Below, in pieces: positions 62,698 through 64,000 of a stretch of DNA of 64,000 bases (position 1 is the first letter of the stretch; every line of letters starts with the position of its first letter). Location of the stretch: the NCBI GenBank assembly GCA_013815685.1, contig JACDFR010000015.1:1-64000 (forward strand), in the 5' to 3' direction. Position numbers and translations under genes: made by a program. Source of the stretch: Ramlibacter sp. (GTDB taxonomy: Bacteria > Pseudomonadota > Gammaproteobacteria > Burkholderiales > Burkholderiaceae_C). Under the pieces are notes generated by a model. That model made no database searches. It was not told the DNA's origin and worked only from the letters and a program-made list of their open reading frames with translations.

Positions 62698-63450
62698 TCA
62701 GGCGCTGGCGCCCTCTTTGACCTCGACGAACTCATCGTTGCCTTCGGACACGGCCTTGACCACGTCGTTCACGGCATTGTTGCGGCCTTCGAGGATGGCA
62801 TCGGCGATGCCGCGGGCGTACAGCGTCACGGCCTTGGACGAGTCGTCATTGCCCGGGATCACGTAGTCGATGCCTTCGGGCGAGTGGTTCGAATCCACAA
62901 CGCCGACCAGCGGGATGCCCAGCTTCTTGGCTTCGGAAACGGCGATCTTGTGGAAGCCCACGTCGATCACGAAGATGGCGTCGGGCAGTGCGTTCATGTC
63001 CTGGATGCCGCCGATGTCCTTCTCGAGCTTTTCCATCTCGCGGGCGAACATCAGCTGCTCCTTCTTGCTCATGGCTTCGAGGCCGGCCTCCTGCTGGGCC
63101 TTCATGTCCTTCAGGCGCTTGATGGAGGTCTTGACGGTTTTGAAGTTGGTGAGCATGCCGCCCAGCCAGCGCTGGTCGACGTACGGAACGCCGGCACGCC
63201 GGGCTTCGCTCGCCACGGTGTCGCGGGCCTGGCGCTTGGTGCCCACCATGAGGATAGTGCCGCGGTTGGCCGCGAGCTGCTTGACGAATTTGGTTGCTTC
63301 CTGGAAGAGCGGGAGCGACTTTTCCAGGTTGATGATGTGGATCTTGTTGCGATGGCCGAAAATATACGGGGCCATCTTGGGGTTCCAGAAGCGGGTTTGG
63401 TGTCCGAAATGGACACCGGCTTCCAGCATTTCACGCATGGAGACTGACAT
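62698..63450 (-). CDS. rpsB: 30S ribosomal protein S2
   Basis: Ribosomal protein of 250 residues. It begins [19 protein letters not shown], quoted in part as [19 protein letters not shown], and contains NNRGT-like [26 protein letters not shown] and [21 protein letters not shown], the last shortened to [17 protein letters not shown]. It leads the rpsB-tsf-pyrH-frr group. About 200 bases separate it from the divergent amidase. Confidence 0.98.
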   Translation of the reverse strand: MSVSMREMLEAGVHFGHQTRFWNPKMAPYIFGHRNKIHIINLEKSLPLFQEATKFVKQLAANRGTILMVGTKRQARDTVASEARRAGVPYVDQRWLGGMLTNFKTVKTSIKRLKDMKAQQEAGLEAMSKKEQLMFAREMEKLEKDIGGIQDMNALPDAIFVIDVGFHKIAVSEAKKLGIPLVGVVDSNHSPEGIDYVIPGNDDSSKAVTLYARGIADAILEGRNNAVNDVVKAVSEGNDEFVEVKEGASA

Positions 63451-63568
63451 GTGGTTTCCTGAAGGTTGGGTCTAAAATCCAGACCGAAATCGATGCTGTC
63501 GTAATGGCAGCAGCGACACCTTGTTGGGCTGGATTCGCGTTTGTCTTGCTTCGGCCGGCGCATCACTG

Positions 63569-63601
63569 GCCGTGACATTGCCGTGACATTGCCGTTACGC
63601 C
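63569..63601 (-). repeat. Three tandem 11-base repeats ahead of rpsB
   Basis: On the plus strand GCCGTGACATT occurs twice in tandem and is followed by the variant GCCGTTACGCC. Read leftward, toward rpsB, the TGTCAC cores have the 11-base period of Pho boxes, but the first bases differ and no -10 lies at the right distance. It is 119 bases from the rpsB start. Confidence 0.5.
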
Positions 63602-63651
63602 GACACTCTGCAAAACCCAGAGATTGTAGCACGCACTCCTTCGGAAAGCCC

Positions 63652-64000
63652 ATGCGCATCGACCTCATCGCCACTCGTGAAAGACTGCTTTCAGGCCAGA
63701 GCCGGGCCGCGGCCGAGATGGAATCCTCGATCGCCCTGGCCGAGTCCCCGGCGTGCGAGCGGGCATTCGTCTCCACATCTTTCGGGCAGGCCCGCCGAGA
63801 CGCGGCCCGCGCACGCGCGGACAGGCCGCTCGCGGGGCTGGCAGTCAGCGTCAAGGACCTGTTCGACGTCGCAGGCGAGGTGACCGCGGCGGGGTCCCGG
63901 GTACTTGCCGGCACGGCGGCGGCGGCGCACGACAGCCCGGCGGTGGCGCGGCTGCGGGCCGCTGGCGCCGCCTTCCTGGGCCGCACAAACATGACCGAAT
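63652..64000 (+). CDS. Amidase signature family enzyme (N-terminal part, runs off the window)
   Basis: The first 116 residues of an amidase. SVKDLFDVAG carries the catalytic Lys of the Ser-Ser-Lys triad, followed by TAAGSRVL and FLGRTNMTE, as in GatA-like amidases. The two catalytic serines lie beyond the window. The substrate cannot be told. It is divergent from rpsB, with an AAG-rich weak ribosome-binding site. Confidence 0.88.
   Translation, partial: MRIDLIATRERLLSGQSRAAAEMESSIALAESPACERAFVSTSFGQARRDAARARADRPLAGLAVSVKDLFDVAGEVTAAGSRVLAGTAAAAHDSPAVARLRAAGAAFLGRTNMTE

Overview
The window is a GC-rich chromosomal segment of a Gram-negative bacterium, almost certainly a betaproteobacterium of the order Burkholderiales and probably family Comamonadaceae (a Ramlibacter/Variovorax-like organism). 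This is inferred from gene order (trxA-rho-rpmE2; rlmE-ftsH-folP-glmM; rpsB-tsf-pyrH-frr-uppS-cdsA-dxr-rseP-bamA-skp-lpxD-fabZ-lpxA-lpxB-rnhB), protein style and base composition; no rRNA or tRNA gene is present to fix the genus. Coding density is very high and no stretch longer than about 200 bases lacks a gene or recognisable signal.

Layout. 1-2.8 kb: end of an AddB-like nuclease gene, thioredoxin, Rho and ribosomal protein L31. 2.9-5.9 kb: a membrane glycosyltransferase and a MATE exporter. 5.9-12.5 kb: the complete phosphate-sensing/uptake operon pstSCAB-phoU-phoB-phoR (minus strand). 12.5-14.7 kb: a small lipoprotein and a frameshifted transducer pseudogene. 14.8-26.1 kb: a full phosphonate cluster (phnCDE, a PhnZ-like HD oxygenase, phnN, a DUF1045 gene, phnF, then phnGHIJKLM). 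26.1-35.9 kb: phosphorus storage and scarcity genes (ppx, ppk2, dgkA, sixA, a PlcP-like phospholipase C with an Agt-like glycosyltransferase, PhoX) plus two broken genes from an arsenic-type operon. 35.9-49.5 kb: housekeeping genes (MOSC protein, glmM, folP, ftsH, rlmE, yhbY, greA, carB, carA, a SpoU methyltransferase, rnhB). 49.4-63.5 kb: the envelope/translation operon from lpxB back to rpsB. The window ends inside an amidase gene.

How the genes work together. About 30 kb in the left half is a phosphorus island. PhoR/PhoB with PstSCAB/PhoU sense and import phosphate. By eye I find Pho boxes (two 7-base CTGTCAY-like repeats, 11-base period, usually with a -10-like hexamer 10 bases downstream) ahead of pstS, phnC, ppk2, phoX, a small secreted protein, a lipoprotein and, as a four-repeat array, plcP-agt. 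The predicted starvation response is: import phosphate, break down phosphonates through C-P lyase, release phosphate with PhoX, remodel polyphosphate, and replace phospholipids with glycolipids.

The most unusual structure is a dispersed repeat family, about 65-80 bases per copy, with a G/C-rich hairpin core. Nine copies sit at six intergenic sites. Two subfamilies share the core and right end. The copies appear to contribute to translation: type B copies place AGGAGG 6-7 bases ahead of the phnI and frr starts, a type A copy supplies the N-terminus of lpxB, and a four-copy 81-base tandem array is open in frame ahead of uppS.
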